From assembly GCA_031772625.1 (NCBI GenBank), contig CM062820.1:314620783-314684782 (forward strand): DNA of 64,000 nucleotides, in the 5' to 3' direction. The notes under the pieces are model-generated. The model was not told the origin of the DNA. It saw only the letters and a list, made by a program, of their open reading frames with translations, and did not search any database. Made by a program: the position numbers and the translations under genes. Origin of the DNA: Pinus tabuliformis (lineage: Eukaryota; Streptophyta; Pinopsida; Pinales; Pinaceae). Position 1 is the stretch's first letter, and each line of letters starts with the position of its first letter. Positions 12,000 to 24,450 of the stretch are shown piece by piece.

Positions 12000-13403
12000 T
12001 GATCTGAATTAGATCCATGAAGAAGAATCAAAAGAACCATGGCTATACCAGGTCGGGACTGACTTCAAAGAATTCAAAACAGTGATCAAAACACCTCAAA
12101 CCAGTGGCATTGGCAGCCAACGTGGAACGACGAGGACCTCGGTCAAATCACGTTGACTCACGCCCATGGAGACTACGCAGGAGGTGAAATTAGCCCCTGG
12201 GAGGTCCAGATTGGGAAACAGAGGAGGTTTTGATGTGAAATTAGTGCCTAGTGCTAATCGTGCATCGCTGGGCAAAAACCCTCAAAATGGAGAAGCCCCG
12301 AGTGTTAGTCGCACAGAAGAGTCAGGAACCGTGGGGAAAATGCTAAAGCTAAAAGGCAGGACCCGCTCTGAAATGGGCAGTATTAATCGAGGGCTCCTTG
12401 AGCGGTAAGTTCAATTGGTGAAATTGGAGTGATCCCACTCAACGCCTGACGCGTGGCAAGTGGAGGAGAGAGAAACCGCCGCTCATCATGCGCTAACGGA
12501 CGAGTAAGCCAACCACGCGAAATGAGCGGATGGCGTTGGATCTGGGGGATCCAGATCGAATGGTTGACATCGCGCCCGATGACAAGACCGGATTTAACAA
12601 GGGAATAAGCCACAATTTAGAAGGATTTGAGGTCCGCTTTGACCACCACAGTGGAGGAAGACTCATTCCATGACGTAACTAGAGAATTGAACCGACGAAG
12701 TAGGTTGGGGCAGTTACAAGAGGAAATGTGGCCACTCCTTGTGAGCCTGGTGATGACGCCGAACAGGGAACTCCAAGTGCAACTGCAGTAGGCGATTCGA
12801 TGGAGGAGGAAGAGGAACTGAACAGACATGGGAATGAATGGCTTTAAAGCCATGAACAAAGAACATAAGACACATAGAGAGAAGAAGGAAAGAAGACAGT
12901 GAAGCTAAAGAAGTAAGAAGACAAAGGGCTGAGCTAACCAAAGGCAACGTCAAGCACTAGAGAGCTTCAGAGATTCAAGCCATCCCCGAGAGGATCTGTC
13001 AAACCAGAGAGGTCAAAGAGCTGGTAGGCAAAAGATTATGTGCACTCCAATAGCTTGGGGAATCTAAGAACCACCGTGCCAAGCAAACCTGTTTTAAGAG
13101 ACTCATATTAAGTCCCTGCATTGTAATTCTCTTCTTAAGACACAATAAAATAAGGCCACCAGTGAAATTTTGACCGAGGATGTAGCCCTGGAGGATAGGG
13201 TGAACTCCTTATTAATTTCTTGTGTTCGTGTATTTCCTTACTATTTTTCTCTACTGCCTTTCCCATTTCAAATGTCTGTTTATTTGCAATCTGATTGATC
13301 CGCTGCATAAATAACATAGACACACACACCAACACATGAGTTTGTAATACCTTTATTCAATAAATCTTTAACTGCAATCACTCATAGGGTGATGATCATA
13401 TCA
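12000..13403 (+). repeat. 5' LTR of element C
   Basis: 1404 bases, beginning TGATCTGAATTAGATCCATG and ending GATGATCATATCA. It pairs with 41516-42864. An AATAAAATAAGG poly(A)-type signal lies near 13144. The flanking AGCAT precedes it. A short frame inside (12166-12408) is not treated as a gene. Confidence 0.9.
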
Positions 13404-13405
13404 AG

Positions 13406-13423
13406 TGGTATCAGAGCTTTAGG
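13406..13423 (+). other. primer-binding site of element C
   Basis: TGGTATCAGAGCTTTAGG starts two bases after the LTR. The first 12 bases are the standard plant initiator-methionine tRNA primer complement. Confidence 0.85.
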
Positions 13424-13728
13424 TTGTAAGGTTAGACAAGCTTGTGTTGGTATAATTGTTGAATGCTCACTAGATCAAAGCTTAAATTAGAAGAAGGAGA
13501 GTTGGTCAAAATTAATCTTGAAATTGGGAGAGGCTATCCTTAGAAGACAATGTCAGAAGAAGGTTTTGTGGGGCCAGACCCTCAATTCATAGAAAGTTCC
13601 TAGCTATAAAGTCTATGGTATAAGAAATGTATAAGGACATCAGAAAGCATAAGGATGAAGATTCATCAGGTTCTGAACAAGACAAAGAAGAAGATGAGTC
13701 TCACTTCCATGACCACTCCAAAGGAAAA

Positions 13729-14791
13729 TGTTATAGACATTTTTGTGCCTTACAGCATGAAGCATGAAATTTCCATAATCTAAGGGATCCAAAGTCCCTA
13801 AACATGTTGTTCCTGCCCCTAGAGGAACAAGGTCAGCAAACCACAGCACTGAATATCAGTTCTCCACCTGAAAACACTCAAAAACAAGCTAATTCTGGAT
13901 CATGTCAACTGCTCCACTGAGCATCTGCGCTGAATGTCAACTGCTCCACTATGTACCTGCGCTGAATGTCAACTGCAAAGAAGGCTACCTACGCTGGGCA
14001 AGTTTGGCCAAGTGGCACAGTCATTCCTCAAGGTGTCAATGCCCAGGAAGCTTCCAAAATGACACTTGGATCAGGGAATTCAACTTGTGATGAGTAAGAG
14101 GATCTAGATCTCCAAGTGGAAGCAAGAACCTCCAAGTGGACTCAAGAACTAAAGAATAACTGAAGTGGGAGAGGACACTAGTTAGCTTCATGCCAGCCTC
14201 AAGTTGACTCATCCTTTCTCCAAAACTCCTATATATAGAGCTCTCTCATGAGGTCTAAGGAGGCTGGAATCTTGTGAATGTAAGGAAGTGCTGTTGGTTT
14301 GAGTATAGAACTATTGGGTGATTTGCTTGAAGGAGGTGAAGAGGAGATTTCTTTCTGCTGGGAGGTGATGCTAGATTGGGCCTTTTATGGTTGTATCACT
14401 TCCTGAACTTTACTTCTTCCATTAATAAAGCATTTGAGGTTCTTCTATATGCATGTATCTCAATGATGTGTTGCTATACTTGTGTATTTGATTTATTCTA
14501 ATCCTTGGATCAGTTATGAATGTATGCTTCTTGTAGTTTCCTTTTCTTGCCATTTTGCAGGATCTTGGTGTAGCTGGGCCAGTGAAATAGCAAGGAGCTG
14601 GGAGCAAGCAGCAAAGAGAGAAGATTGGATCAATCATTAGCGGAAGACATCGGTTAGTGGATCTCTTCCTCCTCTCTCTTACATCTCATAAAGAAGTAAT
14701 CTCAAATAGCTTTGCTTTGATTGTTGCTGAGGTACTATCACCCTTAGAGTGGGATAGGGTCATTCCGTATTGGATACTTTTACCAACAACA
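13729..14791 (+). repeat. 5' LTR of element A
   Basis: Runs TGTTATAGACATTTTTGTG...ACCAACAACA. U3 contains a 32-base unit repeated nearly three times (13904-13998). TATATATAG at 14230-14238 and AATAAAG at 14424-14430 mark promoter and poly(A) region. It pairs with 26261-27322. Confidence 0.93.
13904..13998 (+). repeat. 32-base tandem units in U3 of element A
   Basis: Units start at 13904, 13936 and 13968 with GTCAACTGC and carry CTGCGCTGAA (13925-13934, 13957-13966; third unit altered). The same motif recurs in the leader at 15174-15183 and 15206-15215, and inverted (TTCAGCACAG, one difference) at 15148-15157. The 3' LTR has the same units from about 26436. Confidence 0.75.
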
Positions 14792-14794
14792 AAT

Positions 14795-14812
14795 TGGCGA
14801 CTCCACTGGGGA
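14795..14812 (+). other. primer-binding site of element A
   Basis: TGGCGACTCCACTGGGGA begins three bases after the LTR and is identical in element B (31202-31219). It starts with TGG, as a tRNA CCA end requires. It resembles the arginine-tRNA type site I recall for Ogre/Tat elements; the tRNA identity is from memory. Confidence 0.8.
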
Positions 14813-16502
14813 TCGTATCTTGTTGGTTGTTTGTGTTTTTGCTATTCATTTCATAAACACAGGGAGTACCGAATCGAACTGCATTTGGATCTTTCAAATG
14901 CAAAGTAGAGGGCAGCTACTCTAGCTCAGTTTCTGGGCATGTTTATGATTTGAAGAGCTGATCCAAAAGGACTCTAAACAGCTCTTAGTGATAGCTTTTC
15001 ATCCTCCTTTTCATCCCTTAGTGTGTACTTGATTGATAGCTTCTGATTTGGCCAAAAACTGTGAATTTTTGAGCAATCTGTGACCCGGAAACTGAGAAAA
15101 ACGAGAGTTTATCTCTTCAGTGCAGGCACTGTGAAGGCAGTCTGCATTTCAGCACAGTTCCCGAAGGGGCTACCTGCGCTGAAGGTCAAACTGCCAGTGT
15201 ACTACCTGCGCTGAACCAGTTTTGCCTAGTGCTACTGGGGTTCCCTCTTGTTTATTGCCCTGTTTTCACCCTTGTTTTTGCAGCCTGTTATCAGTCAATG
15301 TACCTATCTGAAACCAACTTTCCTTGCCACTATTCCGCCTCGGTTGTATAAAGAAACTACGTTTGTTCTTTGTGTATTTCTTATATCATTTGCAGTTTCC
15401 CATAACGAAAGTGAACTAGTCTTGCTGTGGCCTCTTAGATCTAGACCTGTGATAAGTGTCGTTTTGATCTTAAGAGTTAGTTTGTTTGTTGTTCATAGCT
15501 GATTAAGCTTTTGCTTTCGTCATATGGTTTGAATTTATATATTTCTAGTGTCGAAACAAGTAAATCTTAAGGTGTCTTTTGATTTTGGACAAGCTTGTTT
15601 GCTTTCACTTGAAATTGAATTCAAAGTTATACAACAGCTTTCTTTTTGTATTACATCAACATTAAGAAAGAGAAAAGAAATACCTGCATTGTACATTTCG
15701 TATTTGATAAGTTTGCTTGTTGATTTAGGAAAAAGTGCATTAGTGTATGCTCTTTGATCTGTGTGAAAAGATGATGTCTTTCTTTTCCCTCAGTAGTTAA
15801 GATTTTCATAAGTCGAAAAGATTTGAAAAGCTTGCTTCTCATCTTAGACTGCATTTAGGATTTTGTATCAAACATCTCGTGGTGAACCTTGAAAGGCAAA
15901 CTTTAAAAAAGATCAACTTAAAATATATTGAATGAACCTAACAACGCTTTGAAACATAACGCAAACACATAGAGGTCTAAGCTAGAGACGTGTTCCGACG
16001 TCGTTAAACGTAGTGACTGTCGATCTCGAAGAAGGTGGGTGATTCCTCCTGAGAGTCGGTGGCACTAATACGGACTTGTGCTCCCGCGTACCGTCGCGTA
16101 TATTGGGAGACCCCTATAGGCATATATCTTTTATCCATAGGAAACCATGTCGGCCGCCCTACTGATTGCAATGCAGTGAACACAACATTCACAAAGATTG
16201 ACCACCCGTACCGTAAAACGTATTCTGTGGTTTTGCGAAAGGTTTGGCACACCCTCTGCCTAGATCTCCAGAGCAGTTTCTTTTGGCCTTTTTCAAACTC
16301 TATAACTGAAAAATTCCAACCGAGCATTTGTCACTTCAGGCTCGTTAATACATCGAAGGAGACTAGAGTCATCTTTAGCTTTTTCTCGACTCTTAAAAAG
16401 TGAAAAATCAAGTTGTGTCTAAAAGCGTCTAATAAAATTCATTCAATTCGGAAACACAAATTTCCCCTTTTAATATTTTGTTTGATCGAGTAATCCACAA
16501 TC
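14813..16502 (+). other. 5' leader of element A
   Basis: 1.7 kb without a supported gene. It is alignable with the leader of B, best at about 15990-16260 (B 32370-32640), where TACGGACTTGTGCTCCC is identical. Short frames on both strands at 16004-16403 are not kept in B. It contains the motif copies shared with U3 (15148-15215) and a hairpin at 16289-16313 with the loop AACTCTATAAC. Confidence 0.7.
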
Positions 16503-19500
16503 GTGGAAGAAATTCAATTAAAACCCCGTCGTTCACGGAGGCTTACGAGTCAACCGTCTTTGTCTCCGGAATCGAAAACAGTACGGACAAAGCGAACTCG
16601 TTTAACCGGTTCAAAATCTCCTATAAAAGTTAGAACAAGTGTTCCAACTGCATCTGAGGTTCCGGTTACTCCTAACATTTCTGGAAACCCTGCCTCTATA
16701 GAAGAAGTTCAACAGCCACAGAAGGACAGTAATATTGATCCTAGTCTGGGGGCAAATACTTGTATAACTGAACCAGTTCCATCTGTAACCGGTCCAGAGA
16801 GTTTTGTTCCTCAAACAACTGTCGCTGTCGAAGCAACCACTTCTTCGGCACGAGAAATATTTTACGGACCTGACGGTCTTCCTCTTCCACCGAGTTTGAT
16901 TGCGATAGAGGAAATTGCAGAGGATCCGCAAGCAAGTACTCCAACTCATTTTGGAGTCGGGGTCACTCTATTTCCTTCATCAGAAGTTAATCCACCACAA
17001 GTGGAAGTTCCTGTAGAATTGCTAGGCAATCTATTGGATAGACTTAAGATGTCTGAACAACCGTCATCATCTAGGACTGTGTCAAACGACACAGCGACAG
17101 CAGAAGCCCCTGCCGTCACTCCGACGATGTTTGCCAGCATACCAGCTGTCCCAACTAGCTCTCAACCGCTAGAAGGAGTCCACCAAGGGACTATTTCGAC
17201 AGTATGGTCTGTTCCAGTTTGTTCATCCGGAGTAATATCCGGCAACTCTTACGTTGAAACTCGACAGATTGATCCTCATGGAGGTCAATTTGGGCCATCC
17301 AGTCCTCAAGGACTAACAATCCTTCTGAGTTCCGGATTGCTACCATATGGGGGGCAGTATGCCCTTTCGTTACCTCCTCTGGGAGGATATCCATATGGCA
17401 GTTCTCAACAGTATTCAGGTTATACTGGAATTGCATCAAGTAGTTGGGTACCTATGCTACCTCAACAACCAAGGGTTGTATATTCTATGCAACAGTGTGT
17501 ACCTGTGACGAACATCCCAACCACACCGGCTATTGTAACAGTGTCATAAGTTCAAGCGATACCTGTTGCATGTCAACCTCAGATTTCTCAGGTTGTAATG
17601 CAACAGCCGCTTGACCATGGGTCACAACCACAATCGCCAACTGGTGGGGCGACACAGGTCCAAACGGGTACAATTACCCCACACCTCGGTCCAACGGTTG
17701 GCATAGCACAACAGAACATGGCTTCACAACCATGGCTTGTGAAATACCAACAACCGCAATTCCAGCAATTGTACCAAGGTTCTGAGCAGCAGATCTTTGC
17801 GAACAGTGGACAACCGTATATCCAAAACGGTCAAAACCAACCACTTTATAGTGGTCAAGTCCACCAACCGTATCAGTCATACCAACATCAATTGCATTAT
17901 GCTGGTATGCAAAGACCCACTACTCAAGCGATTCCGTCTTACCCTGGTTATGCTTCGCCTAACCTGAATCAACAGTTACCATTCGTGGCAACTTTAGAGT
18001 TACCTGATTTACACCGGTTAACCAACGATCTGATTGCTTATGCCCCTTGGTGGCCAGCGATTCCTCATAAACTTCCATCTGACATTCCTAAATTCAATGG
18101 AAATCCAGGTGAAGACCCATCGAATCACGTGATGACTTTTCATCTGTGGTGTTCGTCGAACACCCTAAACGACGATTCGATAAGACTTCGCCTTTTTCAG
18201 AGGACATTGACAGGTCCAGCGGCTAAATGGTATATTGAATTGCCAAGAGCCTCTTTCGACAATTTTAGTTCCCTAGCCACGACTTTCTTAACCCATTTTC
18301 AATTACCGATAAGGTATGAAATGGGAACAGAAATATTAACCAACTTCAAGCAGACGACTGCCACCCATATATCTGATCATATACATGAGTGGCGCCGTCA
18401 TCGTAGGATGGTGAAAACATACGTTCCCAATCAGCTATTAGCTGAATGGTTTATAAAGTCGTTACTTCCTGCTATTACGGAAGATGTGGCCAAGGGGGGA
18501 GTCGTAACACAGGAGCAAGTTATTGCTCGTGCACAGTATTTGGACTTAGTTTATACTCAGTCCGGCACGCTCTATGACAAAATACCCGACGCCCCTAGAC
18601 CAGAATTTTCAATTCCTCCCCCTTCTAAATCAAATAGTGACTCTCATGCCGGTGATGGCGTGATTGGCACGGAAAACGCGAAATCGATAAAGGCTTCGTC
18701 AAAGAAAGCCCGTAAGAATTCGGATCAAAATGCAAAAGAAGAAATTCTTTCTTCAGAAGTAAATGCCATATCAAAAGATAAAGGCAAAGAAACCAATCAA
18801 CCAGGAAGCAAGAAAAAGCAAAACAAAGGGAAGAAGAAGAAACAAGGTGAGTCATCCCCTGTAAAGAATTCTTCGAACCCTCCTGGGAAAGGGAAACAAA
18901 ATTATCCATGTCTAATATGTGATGATAAGGATCATAACACAAAGAATTGCCCATTCAAAGCCGAGTTAAAGAGGTTCTTTAAAAGTTCCCAAACCTCAGC
19001 TGTGTTAATTGATCCATTTCCCAACCCAGGTCAAAATCTGGTTGATAGTGGAAATGCTTCCCCGTCTCAAGTGCTTATGTTGTCAGTCTCAAAACAGCAG
19101 AATGATGCTTTGATTTCGACAAGGAACAAAGATTACGGGAATCCTCAGCTGTCGAACGAAAAAGGTAAAGATCAACCAAGTAGTTCGACAACAACTTCGA
19201 CAGAAGTTGTACCACCCATCATTCCTGAATTAACAATAAAACCACCAAAGGGTGTAGTACACAAGTCGACATTTAATCCTCGCGCCAGAGCGGCGCAGCA
19301 TTATAACATAGTGGAAGATTTGGCACAATCGCCATCCGCTATGTCGACTCTCGAGGTACTACAAAATTGTCCAACCCAAAGGCAGGCGTTGTTATCAGCG
19401 ATTGGTGGGGTTGATCCTAAGGATTCCAATCTTGTATCCTTTGATCACAAAGGATACGATCCTCAGTTACCAGCTCAATTAGCTTTCCTTATTCAAGTGA

Positions 19501-20096
19501 AAGCCCTCAACAAAACTGTTCACAGAACGATTATTGATGAGGGAGCATCAACATGTATTATGTCGATGAGTTGCTGGAAAACTTTAGGATCTCCAACCTT
19601 GTCGCGATCTTCGACGACATTAAAAGCTTTCGACGGAAGGACTTATACCCCGTATGGGATCCTTAATAACTTAAAGGTTGAACTAGGAGGAAAAACAGTA
19701 GAAATTGATGTTGAAGTCATTGATGGGAATCTTGACTATAACATCCTACTGGGTAGACCATGGATTTATGCCATGGCAGCTGTTGTGTCGACTTATTTTA
19801 GGAAGATCGCATTCCCGTTTGAAGGTGGGATTACGGTCGTCGACCAACAGAATTTCCTTCCTAATGGTTCACAAGTTACAGGAAGCATTCCCATGATCCA
19901 TGAGAGCAACCATTCGCTTCAAGATATCGGAGTAGGATTATTGAAAGACCCCACACTAATGGGAACTTTCGCGCTACCACCTCCTTTTTACACAGGAAAT
20001 GTACCGTTTGTAGCGACCTGCAACATGATATCTTCCACGAAGGTCGACATGGATCGTGCAATGGTTTTGCCCCCAAGCCCTTTAGAAATATTGTAG
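16503..20096 (+). pseudogene. gag and protease of element A
   Basis: A Pro/Ser/Thr/Gln-rich N-terminal region (16503-17950) leads into a retrotransposon gag capsid domain at about 17985-18560 (LPFVATLELPDL, FNGNPGEDPSNHVMTFHLW, GPAAKWYIELP, LTHFQLP). A Lys-rich linker follows, then a single zinc knuckle near 18910 (CLICDDKDHNTKNC) and an aspartic protease domain near 19460-19850 (IIDEGASTCIMS, then LDYNILLGRPWIYAM). These would form the virus-like particle and cut the polyprotein. The matching part of B starts in the same way, and in both copies the first in-frame AUG lies far inside, so the true start is unresolved. Fossil, with few breaks. Confidence 0.85.
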
Positions 20097-20102
20097 CAAT
20101 CA

Positions 20103-23100
20103 ATGTTTCAGGCATGGGAGGCGAACCCAAATCAACGCTCGTCAAGCGTTTGGGTAGATAGGTCTAGAGAATATGGAACCCCATTAGATCCTTGGTCGAA
20201 AGTACATGGGACTGACGAAGGAATCTTACAACCAATGATGATTGAGGGGGCACCATGGAATGATCACCACCATCGTTCCCTTCTTCCGGAATATGAAGAA
20301 GATACTCAAAGTGACCTTTATCACCCTTCAGTATTTGAATTCCTAACAAATAATGTAAATACGGTGGATTCCGAGCGAAACCTATCCAATATTGAAGAGA
20401 CTATAGCCATAAATATCTCGACTAAAACAGATGTTGTAGAGAATATTTATGTCGGCAGAGGTTGTTCCCCTTCAGAACTGGAAATATATAACGCTCTTTT
20501 TCGCGAATTCAGAGATGTCTTTGCTTGGTCATATGACGAAATGCCAGGCATTGACTCGAGTATCGTTGAACATGAAATTAAAATGTATCCTGATGTCAAA
20601 CCAGTAAGACAACGGCTTCGGCAGGTGCACCCCAAGAAAGCCGCTGCCATTAAGGCGGAAGTTGAAAAACTCCTCCATACTGGATTCATCTACCCGGTCC
20701 CTCTAACCAATTGGGTATCGAATATTGTCCCTGTTATGAAGAAACAAGGGACAATCAGAGTGTGTGTTGATTATAGGGATGTAAACCAAGCTTGTCCGAA
20801 GGACAACTACCCTACACCCTTCATCGACCAGATAATTGATGAATGTGCCGGATGTGAAATCTTTTCATTTATGGATGGATTTTCCGGGTATAATCAAATA
20901 AATATCCGCCCACAGGACCAGTCAAAGACTGCATTTATTTGTCCGTGGGGCACATTCGCTTATCGAAAATTACCCTTTGGTTTAAAGAACTCAGGGGTGA
21001 CGTTTCAGAGGGCAATGAATTATGCCTTCCATGACATCAAGAACATTGTTCAACCTTATCTCGACGACCTTCCGGCTCATTCGCGAAAGCAGACTGATCA
21101 TCCGCAGCATTTAAGAGCGATATTTCTACGTTGCCGACACTACAAGATAAGACTCAATCCGCACAAATGTGTGTTTTGCGTCAGTTCTGGTCGTTTACTT
21201 GGCTTTGTAGTCTCTAAGGATGGGATTCGTCTTGACCCCTGTAAGGTTCAGGCAATCATCAATTTGCCTCCACCTTCAAATTTGCTTCAGATTCAGAAAC
21301 TCCAAGGGAAAGAAAACTTTCTGAGGAGGTTCATTCCAAATTACGCAGAACTTGTTAAAGGTTATACTCGTCTTTTGAAAAAGGATGTACCTTTTGTCTG
21401 GGACCAGGTGGCGCAAGCTTCCTTTGATGCTCTGAAAGATTGTCTAGTAAAAGCATCATTAATGTACGCCCCGGACTATCAAAGAGATTTTAACCTGTAT
21501 CTGGCTGCAGCGGATACGACCATTGCGATGGTTTTAGTTCAAGAAGTCGATGGAATTGAACATCCTATCTATTATTTAAGTAAAAACGTAAATGATACAG
21601 AAAGTAAATATTCTTATGTGGAAAAACTAGCGCTTGCAGCTGTTCAAGCGATTCAAAGGTTTCGACATTATGTCCTCTTTCGGAAAACTACCATCTTGTC
21701 AGATTGCAACCCCATGACGTATATACTGTCGCGACAGTTGCTGGGGGGCAAATATTCAAAATGGATAGCGATCCTTCAAGAGTTTGATCTGGAATTTGTA
21801 AAATCCAAGTCAAAGAAAGCTCTAGTTTTCGCAGAATTATTGTGCGATCTCCCATCATTGTCCAACGATAAAACATCAGAAGAGTCAATCGTGGACGAAA
21901 GTTTGTTTCTGATATCTGTAAGCGATGAGTGGTATGGAGATATCATAGTTTATCTCCAAACCCAGAAGTTCAGGCCTAACACCTCTCGCTCCGAACAAAA
22001 ACGTATACGATACCAAGCAAAAGACTACATGATCGTCGGTGATACACTTTACCGTCGTGGTATCGATACAGTTCTCAGGAGGTGCCTTACCCATGAGGAG
22101 GCTGAAAAAGCCCTGAATGAGTGTCATTCAGGCGCGTGTGGGGGGCATCAATCTGGATATGCAACGGCACAAAAAATCTTACGAGCAGGATACTTCTGGC
22201 CAACATTGTTCAAAGATTGCATAACCGCAGTCAGAAGTTGCCATGCTTGTCAAATTTTTGATAGCAAAACCAGACGACCACCCGCACCTTTACAGCCGAT
22301 AGTTGCTGTTGGGCCATTCGCCAAGTGGGGCATCGATTTCATGCAATGTAACCCCACCTCGACCGGGGGGCATGGGTATATAATAGTCGTTGTTGACTAT
22401 TTTACCAAATGGGCTGAGGCGATGCCTACATTGGATAACACTGGTGAAACAGCTGCCCTTTTCTTTTTCAATCATGTAGTCGCCAGGTTCGGCATACCAC
22501 AGGCTATAGTGACAGATCATGGGTCGCATTTTCGCAACCAAATGATGGTCGAATTAGCTGCCAAGCTACGGCTATCTCACGACAGCTTTACCCCATATTA
22601 TCCGCAAGCCAACGGACAAGTTGAAGCAATCAACAAGGTCCTCAAGCGTATGCTGCAAAGGATGATCGGGGTTCATAAAAGAAGGTGGCACCTAATCCTG
22701 TACTCAGCCTTGTGGGCTTACTGAACGTCGGTAAAGAACGCAACCGGGTTCACACCTTTTCAACTGGTGTATGGCCTGGAAGCAGTCTTGCCAATCCAGT
22801 GCGAAATTTCGTCGCTTAAACTCGCAATTGATCTTCTCCCCGGAACTTCAGAGGAAGAGGCTCGTTTCTTGGAATTGATCCAGTTGGATGAAACCCGTCG
22901 TGATGCTGCTTTGGCTAACGAAGCCCATAAGAAACGAGTCAAGGCTCAGTTCGACAAAAATGTCAAACCCCGTGTCTTCTCAGAAGGTGATTTGGTCTTG
23001 CTTTATGACCAAGAATCCAATAAATTGGGAGCAGGTAAATTCAAATCCTTATGGATGGGCCCCTACATTGTTAAAAGGGTGTTAGCAAAAGGAGCCTACG

Positions 23101-23174
23101 AGTTAATGGATTATGACGGAATTCCGCTGGCGCAGCCCCGTAACGGGTTGTACCTCAAGCGTTACTATGCTTAA
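20103..23174 (+). pseudogene. RT, RNase H and integrase of element A
   Basis: RT spans about 20590-21250 (VCVDYRDVNQACPKDNYP, FMDGFSGYNQI, YLDD near 21058). The Ty3-type RNase H follows at about 21420-21860 (SFDALKDCL, YLAAADTT, KWIAILQEFDLEF). The integrase has an H-H-C-C zinc region at about 22120-22250 (HSGACGGHQSG...CHACQ), a catalytic core at 22310-22640 (WGIDFMQ, VVVDYFTKWAEAMP, VTDHGSHF) and a C-terminal tail to 23174 (GPYIVKRVLAKGAYEL, NGLYLKRYYA). No chromodomain is seen, unlike element C. The upstream acidic stretch (20103-20590) links protease and RT and is also present in part in B. Fossil with few breaks. Confidence 0.88.
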
Positions 23175-23233
23175 ATAGTAACCTGCATGCTTTTGTTGTA
23201 TTTTGTTTTCGCTAAAGTATTTATTCCGGTCGA

Positions 23234-23686
23234 GTGATCCACCTTTTTCATTTGTGGCAGATGTCGAACCTTCTAGAGACATGTGTCGGATATGCCGACG
23301 GAGCGAGTCGTAGTTCGCGGAACCTATCCTCTGCGGCCTGGGCCATTTTTGATCCAAGCGGCGAGTTAGTAAGTTTCAGAGGTGTGTGTATTGGGCAATC
23401 AACGAATAACATCGCTGAATATAGCACGTTGATAGAACTACTCTCTGATGCCATCACACGTGGCATACACCGATTAATTGTCAGGCTAGACTCACAGCTC
23501 GTAATACTACAACTCAATGGTATATACCCCGTTCGCAATCCAGCTATTTATCGCATGTTCCTAAAAGTTAAGATTTTGGAAAGACAATTTGAGTCAATTC
23601 AATACCAGCATATTTCCAGAAACTTAAACACATTAACCGACTCATTAGCAAATTATGTGTTAGATAGACATTTGCGACATTTATAA
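23234..23686 (+). pseudogene. extra RNase H after the integrase in element A
   Basis: A 150-codon open frame with an RVT_3 or archaeal-like RNase H: YADGAS near the start, then STNNIAEYSTLIELL, IHRLIVRLDSQLV and LNTLTDSLAN, which line up with the four acidic positions of the fold. It is the second RNase H of the element; the first lies next to RT. It starts 60 bases after the integrase tail. Extra RNase H domains are known from Tat-branch plant elements and are thought to help or replace the older one. As I recall, they usually lie between the RT-RNase H and integrase; here and in copy D the order is different. Confidence 0.8.
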
Positions 23687-23858
23687 AAGAGACACATCAT
23701 CAATGATTGTACATATGGATCATATAACTCAACCAGAATAAAACTCGAAAATCAAAATATATATAAGTTGTTTATAGTTCATACATAATGTTCTGTAACC
23801 AAGACAAAAATTGGTCATATGACCTAAAACTCAAAAAGATGCTAGGGGGCACCCTAGC

Positions 23859-24146
23859 CTAGTGGTGCTCATGATAGCACGTCACGGCCTGTGCAATCAT
23901 GCGCAAGAGACGAGTCCATCGTCTAGGCACACCAGTAGTGTGTCGCTGCAGCTGTAAAGGTAACTCATCAATCCTCACATCGGGAATGCCGAGAGTAAGG
24001 CTCTCAACCTGCTCCTGCACAGCTGTAAGGGTCTCAGTAACGTCAAGGTCGCGAAGAATAACTCTCCTAGCAGGCTCCACTGCCGGGGCAGCGACTGGCG
24101 GTCTCGGACGAACTGCTGGATGAACAGGACCGACATCTGCATGCAC
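23859..24146 (-). pseudogene. antisense frame of element A, likely last exon
   Basis: A 95-codon frame opposite to gag, clearly GC-richer than its surroundings. It reads RRVILRDLDVTETL, then EQVESLTLGIPDVRIDELP and RRWTRLLRMIAQAVTCY. Upstream of its first ATG on the minus strand is ...GGGTGCATGCAG, a possible splice acceptor. Its spacing pattern (L-x-G...EL...W-x-x-x-x...I-x-QAV) resembles the C-terminal block of the antisense region in copy D (8230-8000), so I take it as the surviving end of the same gene; the PMD-like part is not seen here. Tat elements such as Grande and RIRE2 are known to carry antisense frames. Could also be chance: it is short. Confidence 0.45.
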
Positions 24147-24239
24147 CCAAGAGTAAGATTAAAAGTCTTGATAGAATAAAGCATAGCAACATTATGAATA
24201 AAAACAGTAAATAGTGATATGGTAAAAATCAAAATTTGA

Positions 24240-24450
24240 CCATATAATCGAGTAGTTTTAGCATAAAGTTCATGCTCGTTAAAAAATAAACGCAAGATTC
24301 GAGCAGTTTTACCGCGGAATTTATGCTCGTTAAAAAATAGAAAAGCGAGATCCGAGCAGTTTTAGCACATAGTTCATGCTCGTTAAAAAATAAACATAAG
24401 ATTGAGCAGTGTTTTTGGTGCATTCAAGCTCGTTAAATAAAAAATGAACC
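24240..24450 (+). repeat. tandem repeats of about 60 bases in element A
   Basis: Four units of the form GAGCAGTTTTAGCA...TTCATGCTCGTTAAAAAATAAAC. Each unit can pair GAGCA with TGCTC to form a hairpin followed by an A-rich tail. The equivalent array in B (36955-37200) has about five units. Confidence 0.75.

Noticed and set aside
12166-12408. 80-codon frame in the 5' LTR of C and its partner at 41683-41901
   Set aside because: The similarity is explained by the two LTRs being copies of each other; no independent support for coding.
13406-13423. Possible tRNA genes at primer-binding sites
   Set aside because: Only the 3'-end complement of a tRNA is present, no cloverleaf.
13902-14090. Short frame in the LTR of A (also 26434-26622)
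   Set aside because: Made of the 32-base U3 repeats; duplicate only because LTRs are paired.
16004-16403. Frames of 107-114 codons on both strands in the leader of A
   Set aside because: The same leader stretch in B is not open, although the nucleotides align; likely structural RNA or chance.
20103-20349. Minus-strand frames within the pol and gag regions of A
   Set aside because: Shadows of the plus-strand coding DNA.
24240-24450. Regularly spaced repeats that could look like a CRISPR array
   Set aside because: Plant retroelement non-coding DNA; units are tandem hairpins, repeats are not identical, no cas genes.
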